Part shown: one piece after another, positions 44,510 through 53,338 of the stretch
How positions within the stretch are numbered: position 1 is the stretch's first letter
Layout of the letters: the number at the start of each line of letters is the position of its first letter
Notes under the pieces: model-generated
Databases searched by the model: none
Told to the model about the DNA's origin: nothing
What the model saw: the letters and a program-made list of their open reading frames with translations, nothing else
Position numbers and translations under genes: made by a program
DNA from: Candidatus Binatia bacterium
GTDB taxonomy: Bacteria > Desulfobacterota > Binatia > HRBIN30
DNA length: 64,000 nt
Reading direction: 5' to 3'
Assembly: GCA_937925685.1 (NCBI GenBank)
Contig: CALAMI010000005.1
Coordinates: 62,001 to 126,000 of the forward strand

Positions 44510-45079
44510 GTGCGGTGGCGACGGAAACAAACGGACCTGACAACGAAGCTCTTGCCGCATCTTCCGGCGCTTTACAATTTTGCCCTCTCTTTGGCTGGCC
44601 CCAGCGATGCCGAAGACCTGGTGCAAGCTACGATGTTGAAAGCTGTTGAGTGGTGGAAGCAGCTCGAGGGGCGCTGCGATGTGCGGACATGGCTATTTGT
44701 CGTGCTGCGCAACGCTTGGATCGACTTAAGCCGGCAGCGTGCCCGCGGTACTCAGTTACTCCCCGAGGTGGCGGACGCTGGTGATGGGGAACGTATGTTC
44801 GATCCTGAAAAGGTCACGGTGGAGCGCGAGTGGGCGAGTCAAGTGCAGCGGGCGCTCTGCACCCTTCCAGAGGCGTATCGTACCCCCTTGTACCTGCGAG
44901 ACGTGGAGGGGTTCGCTTACAAAGAAATAGCCGAGATTCTCCGTTGCCCTCTCGGTACCGTGATGTCGCGACTGGCCCGTGCGCGTTCCTTGTTGCGGGC
45001 TCAACTGCTCGAACAACTGGAAGAGCGTGGTTGGCAAGGGAGTCGTAAACAGCGGAGCAATGGCCACCATGACCTGTAA
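44510..45079 (+). CDS. ECF-type RNA polymerase sigma factor
   Basis: A 189-residue sigma factor with GTG start at 44510 and GAGG about 12 bases upstream. Region 2 contains PALYNFALSLAGPSDAEDLV followed by ATMLKAVEWW and the DVRTWLFVVLRNAWIDLSRQ helix. Region 4 contains LPEAYRTPLYLRDVEGFAYK, EIAEILRCPLGTVMSRLARA and RSLLRAQL, the promoter -35 reading helix-turn-helix. There is no region 1 or 3, as expected for ECF factors. The next gene, its anti-sigma factor, overlaps by 20 bases. Together they should form a signal-controlled switch. The downstream peroxidase and cytochrome genes are the most likely targets, by position. Confidence 0.92.
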   Translation: MRWRRKQTDLTTKLLPHLPALYNFALSLAGPSDAEDLVQATMLKAVEWWKQLEGRCDVRTWLFVVLRNAWIDLSRQRARGTQLLPEVADAGDGERMFDPEKVTVEREWASQVQRALCTLPEAYRTPLYLRDVEGFAYKEIAEILRCPLGTVMSRLARARSLLRAQLLEQLEERGWQGSRKQRSNGHHDL

Positions 45080-45881
45080 CGAATTTCGCAAGTACATTTC
45101 CGCCTACGTCGATCACGAGATTAGCGTCGAGCGCGCCATGCAGCTCGAAGAACATGTGCAGGCATGCAGTGCTTGCAGTCGGCTGCTGCAGGCGGAGCAG
45201 TGGGTGGCCGAGTCGGTGCGCCAGTTCTATCCCCGAGTTGCTTGCCCGCCGGCGCTCGAAGAGCGGATCCGCAACGCGGTGGTCGACCGCGGTGCGCTGA
45301 CGCGGTCGCTTCGACTGCTGCCAGCAGCGGCGGGCTTGGCAGTGATCCTCCTATTGGTGTGGGCGTTAGCGCGAACGCCTGCCCCCGATCGATCGCTACC
45401 ACCTCGGGTGGCGCTCGCTGCCCAACTGTACAAGGAGCTTTTAAAGGACCAATTGCCCCTTTCCGTCCGCAGTCACGACGTCGCGGTGTTAGACCAGTGG
45501 CTCGCCGAACACCTCGGGTTTTACCCACGCGGTACACTGCGGTCGCCCGATGGCTTGCTCGCGGAGGGTGCGGGCGTGGTTCATGCTCACGGGGAGATGC
45601 TGGGGGCAGTGGCATATCAGTCACCCCGAGGCGCCGCGTTACTCCTAATTGGTGTGGCCGAGCGGGGGCCAGGTGGCGGGACGACGGTGGCCGCGAAGGA
45701 AACAGCGTTTCGGACGTTCATCCAAGGCCGCCGGAAGTTTGTCGCCTGGAAGCATGGAAAACTGTCGTATGTTTTGGTCAGCGAAGGCGAGCAGGACGGA
45801 GCGCGCGCCTGCAGCAGCTGCCATACCGGTGTGACGAGCGATCGTTTGGCGGATTTCCCAGGGGTCACCGGGCAACTTTAG
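45060..45881 (+). CDS. Membrane anti-sigma factor with periplasmic C-terminal heme-c motif
   Basis: A 273-residue protein from ATG 45060 (45069 also possible). The N-terminus is a zinc anti-sigma domain: CNEFRKYISAYVDHE and the H-x3-C-x2-C set of EEHVQACSACSRLL (His32, Cys36, Cys39). A transmembrane helix at about residues 83-103 (LLPAAAGLAVILLLVWALA) is followed by a periplasmic domain of the RsiW/ChrR-neighbour type with VLDQWLAEHLGFYPRG, LGAVAYQSPRGAALLLIGV and KFVAWKHGKLSYVLVSE. Unusually, residues 251-255 read CSSCH, a c-type heme attachment site, in the compartment where cytochrome c is matured. Heme could serve as a redox, oxygen or NO sensor that frees the sigma factor. That role is inferred. 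Confidence 0.85.
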   Translation: MATMTCNEFRKYISAYVDHEISVERAMQLEEHVQACSACSRLLQAEQWVAESVRQFYPRVACPPALEERIRNAVVDRGALTRSLRLLPAAAGLAVILLLVWALARTPAPDRSLPPRVALAAQLYKELLKDQLPLSVRSHDVAVLDQWLAEHLGFYPRGTLRSPDGLLAEGAGVVHAHGEMLGAVAYQSPRGAALLLIGVAERGPGGGTTVAAKETAFRTFIQGRRKFVAWKHGKLSYVLVSEGEQDGARACSSCHTGVTSDRLADFPGVTGQL

Positions 45882-45894
45882 TGGAGGCCAGACA

Positions 45895-47034
45895 ATGGGT
45901 ATGGGGAGAACTTGGAGGAAGTCCATTGCGACGCTGCTGGGTGCGTTTGCCCTGTACTTGCCCAAGGGAGTGCTGGAGCCCGAAATCCCGGAAAACAATC
46001 CTTTGACCGTAGAAAAAGTCGCCTTGGGCAAAAAACTGTATTTCGATAAGAGATTGTCCGCTGACGGTACGGTTTCGTGCGCTTCCTGCCACGACCCGTT
46101 GCACGGCTTCGCCGACGGGAAAGTGGTTGCCACCGGTATTCGCGGACAAGCTGGGGCGCGAAACTCACCCACGGTACTCTACACGGGCTTCAGCGAAGTG
46201 CAATTCTGGGACGGACGTGCTCCTACGTTGGAAGAACAGGCCAAGCAGCCACTAGTTAATCCCGTGGAGATGGGTCAACCGTCCCACGATGCAGTAGTCC
46301 AAGCGGTGCTCCGCGCTCCAGATTATCCGCCGTTATTCGAAAAGGCATTTGGCTCGTCGCAAGTGACCATCGATCGCATCGTGCAAGCCATTGCCTCGTT
46401 CGAACGCACCCTGGCCCCGTTCTCTTCCCCCTTCGATCGCTTTCTTGCTGGCGACAAGAACGCACTGAGTGACGCGGCCAAGCGCGGCTTTCAACTTTTT
46501 CAAGGGAAAGCCCGTTGTGTCACCTGCCACGAGTTCAACACCTCCTTTCCGTACTTCACCGACAACAAGTTCCACAACATTGGCGTGGCGATGAAGGGAA
46601 ATTTCGAACAGCTTGCACGCCAAGCGCAGGCTATCCAGGCCCGAGGCGACAAGGAGGCGGAGTCCAGCCTTGCACACAAGCCGGGCGTCGAAGCTCTAGG
46701 CCGCTGGCTCGTGACGCGCGCACCGAGAGACATCGGCGCCTTCAAGACCCCCGGGCTTCGCAACGTGGCTCTGACTGCGCCGTACATGCACGATGGCAGT
46801 CTCAAGACATTGGAGGAAGTGATGGACTTCTATAACCGCGGTGGCGAGCCCAACCCGAACCTCGATGGGGGGATGCGACCGCTCAATCTCAGTCAAGAGG
46901 AGATCGCCGATATGATCGAGTTCATGAAATCCCTCACGGACGACAGCGGCGGGAAGAATTTCGATTGGGAGGAATTGAGGGAACTGTCGCGCAAAACGCG
47001 AGCCGGGGAGCTGGTGGCCGCTCCAGCCCCCTGA
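45895..47034 (+). CDS. Di-heme cytochrome c peroxidase (MauG/CcpA family)
   Basis: A 379-residue protein with GGAGG about 8 bases before ATG 45895. After a signal-like N-terminus it has both heme sites: CASCHDPLHGFADG near residue 61 and CVTCHEFNTSF near 205, plus RNSPTVLYTGFSEVQFWDGR, LPAF-type NPVEMG and the C-terminal FKTPGLRNVALTAPYMHDGS, all typical of bacterial cytochrome c peroxidases that reduce hydrogen peroxide in the periplasm with electrons from cytochrome c. It begins 13 bases after the anti-sigma gene and is likely part of the same transcript. MauG-like cofactor-forming activity is an alternative. Confidence 0.92.
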   Translation: MGMGRTWRKSIATLLGAFALYLPKGVLEPEIPENNPLTVEKVALGKKLYFDKRLSADGTVSCASCHDPLHGFADGKVVATGIRGQAGARNSPTVLYTGFSEVQFWDGRAPTLEEQAKQPLVNPVEMGQPSHDAVVQAVLRAPDYPPLFEKAFGSSQVTIDRIVQAIASFERTLAPFSSPFDRFLAGDKNALSDAAKRGFQLFQGKARCVTCHEFNTSFPYFTDNKFHNIGVAMKGNFEQLARQAQAIQARGDKEAESSLAHKPGVEALGRWLVTRAPRDIGAFKTPGLRNVALTAPYMHDGSLKTLEEVMDFYNRGGEPNPNLDGGMRPLNLSQEEIADMIEFMKSLTDDSGGKNFDWEELRELSRKTRAGELVAAPAP

Positions 47035-47063
47035 AAGAAGGTGCGGCAAAAGGAGGGAAGAAC

Positions 47064-48212
47064 ATGGTCAAGTACATGCTTCCTCGGGAACGCAAGAGGC
47101 AACAGTACCTGACTGAACGGGAGCGCTTTTTTGCGGAGCTTCCAAAGCTGAGTCGCCGCGACTTCTTCAAGACAGCGGCCAAAGCAGCCGCAGTCGCCAC
47201 CGCGTATTGGAAGGGTTTTCCCCCACACTCGTTCCAACTCGTTCGCGTCGCAGAAGCGAGGGAAACGCAACCAAAGTTCACGTTCGCGTACATTTCCGAC
47301 ACTCACATTTTGGATAAAGGCTTGAACCACCGTTTCGTAAAAGCCTGCCAGAAGGCGGTCGAAGACGTCAATGCCCTCGATCCCCAGCCTGACTTTGTGC
47401 TCTTTGGGGGCGACCTGGCCCAGCTCGGCAAAGCCGAAGAACTGTCCATCGGCAAACAGTTGCTGGATCAGCTCAAAGCTCCGGTGCGCATGATGGTGGG
47501 TGAGCACGACTGGTATCTCGACATGGGGGAAAAGTGGCAGGAGATGTTTGGCAAGCCCACCTACTCCTTCGATCACAAAGGTGTGCACTTCGTCGTGCTC
47601 AATTCGGTGATTGTGGAAGACTACTGGACCGAGCCGAAAATGACCCCGATGGAGCGGATGTTGGCCATGGCGCAGCTCGACAACCCCAACGGCCGCCCCT
47701 TCATGGTGGGCGAAGAACAACGCGACTGGCTCCGTAAGGACTTAGCCCAGGTCGACAAGAAAACCCCAGTGGTCATCTTCTCCCATTCGCCCCTGTACAA
47801 GTACTACCGCCCATGGAACTTTTGGACGGAAGACGCCGAAGAAGTCCACAAAATCCTCGCGCCCTTCGAAGTTGTAACAGTGATTCACGCGCACACGCAC
47901 CAGGTGCTTACGCATCGGCTGCGTAACATCACCTTCCACGGCGTACTTTCCACCGCGTGGCCATGGCCCTACGCGCCTCGAGGGATTCCCGAGCTTACCG
48001 TGCAGATGGTCCGAGCGGATCCGTTCAACCAGTTCGATGGTTGCGGCTGGGGCAGTGTGGCCATGCGCTCGGATGGTCAGGCCGACAAGCATTACGTTTT
48101 GTGGGATCGCAATCCCATGACGGTGACGTTCGACCACGTTCGCCGTGGCAAGGAGGGCATGGCCGAGTTTGCCAAACCTCTTCACGGTAAGGTCGACTGG
48201 CCGTCCTACTGA
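47064..48212 (+). CDS. Tat-exported calcineurin-like metallophosphoesterase
   Basis: A 382-residue protein from ATG 47064, with AGGAGG upstream. The twin-arginine signal is LSRRDFFKTAAKAAAVATAY at residues 29-48, so the folded protein is exported. The metallophosphoesterase motifs follow: FAYISDTHI (D-x-H), VLFGGDLAQ, the third motif as VGEHDWY where most members have GNHD/E, then FSHSPLYKYY and IHAHTHQVL. Two metal ions are expected. The natural substrate is unknown. It lies 29 bases after the peroxidase gene. The ligand change Asn to Glu in motif three is seen in some exported members but I cannot say how common it is. Confidence 0.87.
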   Translation: MVKYMLPRERKRQQYLTERERFFAELPKLSRRDFFKTAAKAAAVATAYWKGFPPHSFQLVRVAEARETQPKFTFAYISDTHILDKGLNHRFVKACQKAVEDVNALDPQPDFVLFGGDLAQLGKAEELSIGKQLLDQLKAPVRMMVGEHDWYLDMGEKWQEMFGKPTYSFDHKGVHFVVLNSVIVEDYWTEPKMTPMERMLAMAQLDNPNGRPFMVGEEQRDWLRKDLAQVDKKTPVVIFSHSPLYKYYRPWNFWTEDAEEVHKILAPFEVVTVIHAHTHQVLTHRLRNITFHGVLSTAWPWPYAPRGIPELTVQMVRADPFNQFDGCGWGSVAMRSDGQADKHYVLWDRNPMTVTFDHVRRGKEGMAEFAKPLHGKVDWPSY

Positions 48213-48256
48213 TGTAGAGCCCACATGCAGCGGTAGGCACTAGGGAGGACAGTACG

Positions 48257-48868
48257 ATGATCAACCGTCGAGTTGGCTTGGTTGTGGTGGCGATCGGAGC
48301 AATGTATGCGCCGTTGTTTAGCTGCCCGGCCTCTGCGCAAGAACCTGGGAGACACGAGCTCCCACCTCCTCCGGATGGCAGGAGCAAAGTCATCGGTTTG
48401 TGCGACGGCCAAACCACGGTCGTCGTGCCTGGCCTTGCCCCTGGAGAACGAATGTCTCCGGGCCAGGCGCGCGAAGTGGCGGAGGAACTGATGCGGCAGT
48501 ACCAAGGAAAAACTTTGCTGGCGCATGGGGGCGCAGGCCACACGGAAAGAGAAACGCGCGTTTGGGAGGCGGAACTCAAACGTACGATCGACGAAGGCTA
48601 CAAACTCTTTCACTCGCCGGAACTGGGAACCAATGGGATCTCGTGCGACATGTGCCACCCCGACGCCAGCAACACCCACCCAGAGACTTACCCGAAATTT
48701 CAGACGCAACTCAAGCGCATTGCCCTGCTGCGCGACATGATCAACTGGTGCATCGAAAATCCCATGGAAGGACCACGGCTTGCGGACGATGACGAGAAGA
48801 TGAAGGCCTTGGAGGCTTACATCCTGTCTACCAGAAAAGGCGTGCCGTTGGCACCCGGTAAGCACTGA
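48257..48868 (+). CDS. Exported SoxA-like monoheme cytochrome c
   Basis: A 203-residue protein with GGAGGA upstream of ATG 48257 and a clear signal peptide (VGLVVVAIGAMYAPLFSCPA). The heme motif CDMCH is in GISCDMCHPDASNTHPETYP near residue 133. It continues with LRDMINWCIENPMEGPRLAD and EKMKALEAYILSTRKGVPLA, the layout of the SoxA C-terminal heme domain, where a Cys after IN is also present. SoxA acts in thiosulfate oxidation, but no SoxX, SoxYZ or SoxB is seen, so a general redox role is more likely. It follows the metallophosphoesterase gene after 44 bases. Confidence 0.8.
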   Translation: MINRRVGLVVVAIGAMYAPLFSCPASAQEPGRHELPPPPDGRSKVIGLCDGQTTVVVPGLAPGERMSPGQAREVAEELMRQYQGKTLLAHGGAGHTERETRVWEAELKRTIDEGYKLFHSPELGTNGISCDMCHPDASNTHPETYPKFQTQLKRIALLRDMINWCIENPMEGPRLADDDEKMKALEAYILSTRKGVPLAPGKH

Positions 48869-48900
48869 AAACGATGCTGGGCGCACGTCAGGGTGAAAAC

Positions 48901-49272
48901 GTGCGATTTGCGCAGCTTCTTGTAGCTTTGCTGGCGATCGCTTCAGGCGCCCGGGGAACTGCGGGCGAGCCGGAAGAACCATCGTGGCTGGCGGCTGTGT
49001 TCCTGCAACACCGTGAATTCTTGCAGCTGTCGGCCGAACAGCGGAACCAGTTGGAATTTGTATTCCGGCGTGCGGAAGCGACGTGGCAAGCCTTGACGCA
49101 ACGAATGATGGCCGCCGAACGCGACACCACGGCGAGGGGCCGTAGCGACTGGTTCCTCCTCGCTCGAGAGCGTGGACAGCTCCGCGTCTTTGCCGATCGC
49201 GACGCGCTGCGGGTGCTCGATCCACACCAGCGGGCCCGTTGGCGCGAGTTGACCTCTGTTAGGAAAGAATAG
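48901..49272 (+). CDS. Spy/CpxP-like small periplasmic protein
   Basis: A 123-residue protein from GTG 48901, with AGGGTGA about 8 bases upstream; an ATG at 48874 adds nine residues. A signal peptide ([17 protein letters not shown]) leads to an all-helical protein with two LTxxQ-like motifs: [19 protein letters not shown] and [13 protein letters not shown]. These repeats are typical of Spy/CpxP/ZraP proteins, which act as chaperones or stress sensors in the periplasm. It closes the run of exported redox genes 33 bases after the cytochrome gene, and this would fit an envelope-stress role. The similarity is short. Confidence 0.6.
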   Translation: MRFAQLLVALLAIASGARGTAGEPEEPSWLAAVFLQHREFLQLSAEQRNQLEFVFRRAEATWQALTQRMMAAERDTTARGRSDWFLLARERGQLRVFADRDALRVLDPHQRARWRELTSVRKE

Positions 49273-49597
49273 CGCCCTGCTTTCGAAATGCGCTTGCGCG
49301 CGATCACTGCAGCGGAGCGAAAGGGGAACCCGTTCGTCGTCTTACTCGCCTTTTTGTCTGAGTTTCGGGGATCAGTGGGTAGTCGGGTCCGAGGCGTCGT
49401 CCCGAGCGCCCACGAGCCGATTCACGGTCTCCGTATTTCGTAGCTCCATCCGACCATCGCTTCTCTGCCGCGGTGGTTCTGCTGGGATCCGTGACGCCAG
49501 CGTAAAACTACCGAGAAATTTTCTACTAGGATGCGGCGAGCCTATTGCGGGTTCGCTCGTTTTGCGCCACCAATGGGCGTGCACGAGGTCAGTTACG
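49273..49597. other. Intergenic, no gene seen
   Basis: About 325 bases. A T-rich run near 49345-49375 is not preceded by a good hairpin. Promoter for the downstream phosphoesterase presumably lies here. Confidence 0.4.
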
Positions 49598-51076
49598 GTG
49601 GCACGGGAACACAAAGGGCGTGGGAAGAAGTACAAGAAGAGGAACGGATCTTCCGGCTCGGCGATTTCGCGACGCCAGGCGCTAAAAGCCCTTGGCGTTG
49701 CGGCGGGAGCGGTGGCGTTTACTCCTTGGATTTCCAGTTGCGGCGATGACGGCGAAGGCGGTTTGGGGGGAGGCGGTAAACCGCTGTCTCCGGAAGAGCT
49801 CAAGATCGACACCGTGGTGTTGGTCATGATGGAAAACCGTACCTTCGACCACTACTTTGGTGCCTTGTCTCTTGTCGAAGGCCGGCCCGTGGATGGCTTG
49901 AAGGCGACGTTTGCCAACCCTCGGCCCGATGGAACGATGGTGCCTGTGTTCCCGATGGGAGACCGCTGTCTCGAAGATCCGCCGCACGGTTGGGAAGCGA
50001 GTTTCCGCCAGGTCAACGATGGCCGCATGGACGGTTTTGTGCGCGAACACTGGGCAGCCGTGGGCTCGGCCCACGGCGACCAGGTCATGGGCTACTACCA
50101 GCGCCAACAGCTACCGATTTACTACGCGCTGGCAGACGAGTTCGTGCTTTGCCAGCGTTGGTTTTGCTCGGTACGCGGCCCCACGTGGCCGAATCGAATG
50201 TACCTACTTGCCGCGCAGTCCGACGGTCGAAAGGGCAACGACTTTCCCAATCCCCCGGGGTTCCGATTTCGCACCATTTACGACGTTCTCAACGAAGCAG
50301 GGATCGACTGGAAGTATTATTACACGGATTTGCCTTTCCTGGCTTTGTGGGCGAGCTTGCGCAACCAAAGGGATCGGCTGTTGCCGCTACAAGCGTTCTT
50401 CGAAGACGCACGTGCTGGAACCCTTCCCCGCGTGTGCCTCGTAGAACCGGGCTTCGCTATCAACGACGACCATCCCCCGCACGACATCCAGCTTGGTCAA
50501 GCTTTCGTGGCTGCAGTGGTGCGCGCACTGGGGGCGAGTCCCCAGTGGCCACGAAGTTTGTTCATCCTCACCTACGACGAGCACGGCGGCTTCTTTGATC
50601 ATGTGCCACCGCCAACGGTGCCCGATGAACGCGCCTCGGAAGGCTTTGGCGCCCTTGGCCCGCGGGTGCCAGCGCTCATCGTGTCGCCTTGGGCTCGCCG
50701 CAGCTTTGTCTCTTCCACGTTGTACGAGCACAGCTCGTACCCCGCCTTCCTCGAGTTCCTTTTTCGCTTACCTCCGCTCACCATACGCGATCGGCAGGCG
50801 AACATTTTCATCGATGCTTTCGATCGCGTGCGCCTCGAAACCAACAACCCGCGACCCTTGCCGGAGCTGCCCGTCCTGACCGTTGACCGCCAGGCCCCGC
50901 CTGAGTGCGTGGCCCTGGGGGTGACAAACCGCGACGTACCAGGGTTACAGGACATCGAGCGCTTTGCCAATGCGGGTGGAATTCCCCGTGCTCTCGATCG
51001 CCGCCGCGACGCCGTACAAACCTTGTACGATCTTCATGCTGAGCTCGTACGCTTAGGGGGCGCGCGCTGGCGCTGA
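49598..51076 (+). CDS. Tat-exported phosphoesterase (phospholipase C / acid phosphatase AcpA family)
   Basis: A 492-residue protein; GTG 49598 has GAGGT upstream and keeps the Tat signal [18 protein letters not shown], which ends in a lipobox-like ISSC, so a lipoprotein is likely. The PF04185 signature [16 protein letters not shown] is near residue 80, with further conserved blocks [48 protein letters not shown] and [17 protein letters not shown]. The family cleaves phosphocholine/phosphoethanolamine lipids or phosphate esters outside the cytoplasm. The exact substrate cannot be told. The gene is monocistronic as far as I can see. Confidence 0.9.
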   Translation: MAREHKGRGKKYKKRNGSSGSAISRRQALKALGVAAGAVAFTPWISSCGDDGEGGLGGGGKPLSPEELKIDTVVLVMMENRTFDHYFGALSLVEGRPVDGLKATFANPRPDGTMVPVFPMGDRCLEDPPHGWEASFRQVNDGRMDGFVREHWAAVGSAHGDQVMGYYQRQQLPIYYALADEFVLCQRWFCSVRGPTWPNRMYLLAAQSDGRKGNDFPNPPGFRFRTIYDVLNEAGIDWKYYYTDLPFLALWASLRNQRDRLLPLQAFFEDARAGTLPRVCLVEPGFAINDDHPPHDIQLGQAFVAAVVRALGASPQWPRSLFILTYDEHGGFFDHVPPPTVPDERASEGFGALGPRVPALIVSPWARRSFVSSTLYEHSSYPAFLEFLFRLPPLTIRDRQANIFIDAFDRVRLETNNPRPLPELPVLTVDRQAPPECVALGVTNRDVPGLQDIERFANAGGIPRALDRRRDAVQTLYDLHAELVRLGGARWR

Positions 51077-51261
51077 ACGTTTGCTAGCGCGGATGCCATA
51101 GCGCCTGAGGTGGCGCGCGGCAGCAGCCCGGATGCATTTTGGCGCTTGTGCGGGAACGTCATCCAGGTGACGGTTGAGAATCGGCCTGCAAAACGCCCTA
51201 CATCCTAAAGGAGATTTGGCACGGGAGTCGCACGAGTCCTCTCAGCAACGGAGGACACACC

Positions 51262-53298
51262 ATGCACTTCCGCGTACTCTCGCTGATGTTTGTGTCGAGC
51301 TTTCTTTCTCTAGCTACCGAAGCCACCACATTCCTTGTTGCCCACGAGCAGCAGCTTTCCCAACAGGCGGACACTATCGTGGTCGGTGAGGTTGCGGCGG
51401 TCACGCCGCAATACGATCGGGCTTCGCGGACGGTGTCGACGGTCGTTCGGCTGCGGATTTCGGAGGTTTTGAAAGGCGAGGCGCTACCCTCGCTGGATTT
51501 GGTGGAATGGGGGGGGAACACGGAGGAAATTGCCGCCCAGTTCTTCGGCGTGCCGGTTTATTGGCCAGGGGAAAAAGTGGTCGTCTTCGCCAGCCGCCGT
51601 CCGGATGGAACATGGGCGACGACCAGTTTGGCCTTGGGCAAGTATACCATCGTGGAGGGAGGCCGCCGATCGATCGCGCTACGAGATTTAGGACCTGGCA
51701 CCTTGGCGCTCGAGTGGGATGGCCGAGCGTTGCGCCCTACGGAGACGAGGGCTGCATACGATTGGTCGGCATTTCGCCGTTCCATCCTCGATGCCGTCTC
51801 CGGACGATCTGCTCCGCGAGCTATGCCGCTGAAATTGGATGCAACGGATCCGGAAGAGACGAAAGCCTTGTACGTTGCTCCCTTCGCCCTGATGAGTTCG
51901 CCCGGGCGATGGTTCGAGGCTGACCGGGGAGAGCCGGTGGGCTACTTTGTCGACCCGTCTGGCGATGCCACCATTGGGCCCGAAGAAACAAGAGCAGCAA
52001 TTGACGCCGCTATGGCTGCTTGGTCGACGCCACCCATTGCTACCCTGAGGCTGCAGAGGGCTGGTGAGGCAGCCCCAGGTAAGTTGGATTGCAGCGGTCC
52101 GACGCAAATTATGTTCAACGATCCGCAAGAGGTGCTTTCGGATCCTTGGTTTTGTTCGGGGATTTTGGCCGTTGGCGGGTTTTGTGCGGAAAAGTCGAGC
52201 ACTACGACGGTCAATGGGGTGACGTTTCCCCGAATTACCACGGCCAAGATTCTCTTTAACAATGGCTGGGGCCAGTGCCCGTTTTGGAATACCTGCAACG
52301 TGGCCGAGGTGGTGACGCACGAACTTGGCCACACGATTGGATTTGGCCATTCCGGCGATAGCCGAGCAACCATGTTTGCCTATGCCCACTTCGACGGACG
52401 CTGTGCGGCGCTGCGCGCCGACGATTTGGCCGCGTTGAGCTTCGTTTACCCGGCCTCTGCGAACCTGCACGATGTCGTAGTGGTGCCGCCCGCGCGGGCG
52501 AGAGCGCGCATTCGCCGGGGCAAGCCCGAGGTCTACCTCCCTCTCACTCTCACAGTACGTCACGCGGATACTTGGGGGGATCGAGCAAGATTTCGTTTGG
52601 TCAGCAACGACGGTACGTGCCCCGTAGGTACGGTCGGTGCAGCCAATTTCGGCATGTTTCCCGATGCTCCTGCCGAGGTCGAGCTGGCCCCAGGGGCTCA
52701 GGCAAAGGCAACAGTTTGGCTTAACGTGCGCGCTACTGCCTTTTCCACCAGCGATCCAGGCGATCCCGTTAGGTGCGAGCTGCAGTTCCGAGCGGAAGCG
52801 CTCGCGCAAGACAACATCGACCCGGTTCCCGGCAACGAGAGCGTGGTTGTGTCTCTCGATGTCATCGACGAGAATGACGTTGCCGGTCGCCAAGCCTTGC
52901 CCAGGTTAGTGCTCGAGCAAACCAAGCCCGTTTCGCTGCGGTTGCCCCGGGGCAAGCAGGAGATCGCCAAGTCCGTCGGCCTCAAGATCAGAACGGGCTC
53001 CTTGGCAGACACGGTATCGGTAATGGTGGATCCTGGAGACTGTCCCAGTGGGCTCGTGCAACCAGCACAAGCGCCCCGGGTACAACGCGTGTTCATAGGT
53101 GTAGCAATGGCAAGTAATCAAAAGGCTACCGCGCACGTTCCGCTGGTGTTCAACGCAAATTCAGTCTCCTCGGTCTTTCCCGGCTCCCCAACGCGATGCA
53201 CGGCTCGCGTGCAGGTTTCTGGCGAGAACACCGATACCAACCTTGGCAACAATTCCTTGCCGTTGGTGATCGATCTCCGTGACGACAACGATTTGTAA
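51262..53298 (+). CDS. Secreted matrixin-type zinc metalloprotease with C-terminal Ig-like domains
   Basis: A 678-residue protein with GGAGG upstream of ATG 51262 and a signal peptide (SLMFVSSFLSLATEA). An N-terminal domain of about 150 residues (ADTIVVGEVAAVTP, VVRLRISEVLKGE) precedes the catalytic part: the zinc site HELGHTIGFGHS near residue 353 followed by the Met-turn in SRATMFAYAHF, and a dispersed pair of Cys. The C-terminal 280 residues look like two beta-sandwich domains. The family cleaves extracellular proteins. It is convergent with the histidine kinase gene and no inhibitor is nearby. Confidence 0.88.
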   Translation: MHFRVLSLMFVSSFLSLATEATTFLVAHEQQLSQQADTIVVGEVAAVTPQYDRASRTVSTVVRLRISEVLKGEALPSLDLVEWGGNTEEIAAQFFGVPVYWPGEKVVVFASRRPDGTWATTSLALGKYTIVEGGRRSIALRDLGPGTLALEWDGRALRPTETRAAYDWSAFRRSILDAVSGRSAPRAMPLKLDATDPEETKALYVAPFALMSSPGRWFEADRGEPVGYFVDPSGDATIGPEETRAAIDAAMAAWSTPPIATLRLQRAGEAAPGKLDCSGPTQIMFNDPQEVLSDPWFCSGILAVGGFCAEKSSTTTVNGVTFPRITTAKILFNNGWGQCPFWNTCNVAEVVTHELGHTIGFGHSGDSRATMFAYAHFDGRCAALRADDLAALSFVYPASANLHDVVVVPPARARARIRRGKPEVYLPLTLTVRHADTWGDRARFRLVSNDGTCPVGTVGAANFGMFPDAPAEVELAPGAQAKATVWLNVRATAFSTSDPGDPVRCELQFRAEALAQDNIDPVPGNESVVVSLDVIDENDVAGRQALPRLVLEQTKPVSLRLPRGKQEIAKSVGLKIRTGSLADTVSVMVDPGDCPSGLVQPAQAPRVQRVFIGVAMASNQKATAHVPLVFNANSVSSVFPGSPTRCTARVQVSGENTDTNLGNNSLPLVIDLRDDNDL

Positions 53299-53317
53299 AA
53301 ATCGACGCACGGTTGTG

Positions 53318-53332
53318 GGAGGCTTCGCCTCC
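53318..53332. terminator. Short hairpin between convergent genes
   Basis: GGAGGC (53318-53323) and GCCTCC (53327-53332) form a 6-bp stem with a 3-base loop, right after the protease stop and just before the histidine kinase stop. Confidence 0.45.
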
Positions 53333-53338
53333 GCGCAA

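Noticed and set aside
44109-44540. 143-codon frame starting with a signal-like stretch upstream of the ECF sigma gene
   Set aside because: No motif after the first 25 residues and it overlaps the sigma gene in another frame; a chance frame is more likely.
48257-48868. Calling the monoheme cytochrome a true SoxA of a thiosulfate-oxidation system
   Set aside because: No SoxX, SoxYZ, SoxB or SoxCD gene is in the window; only domain resemblance is supported.
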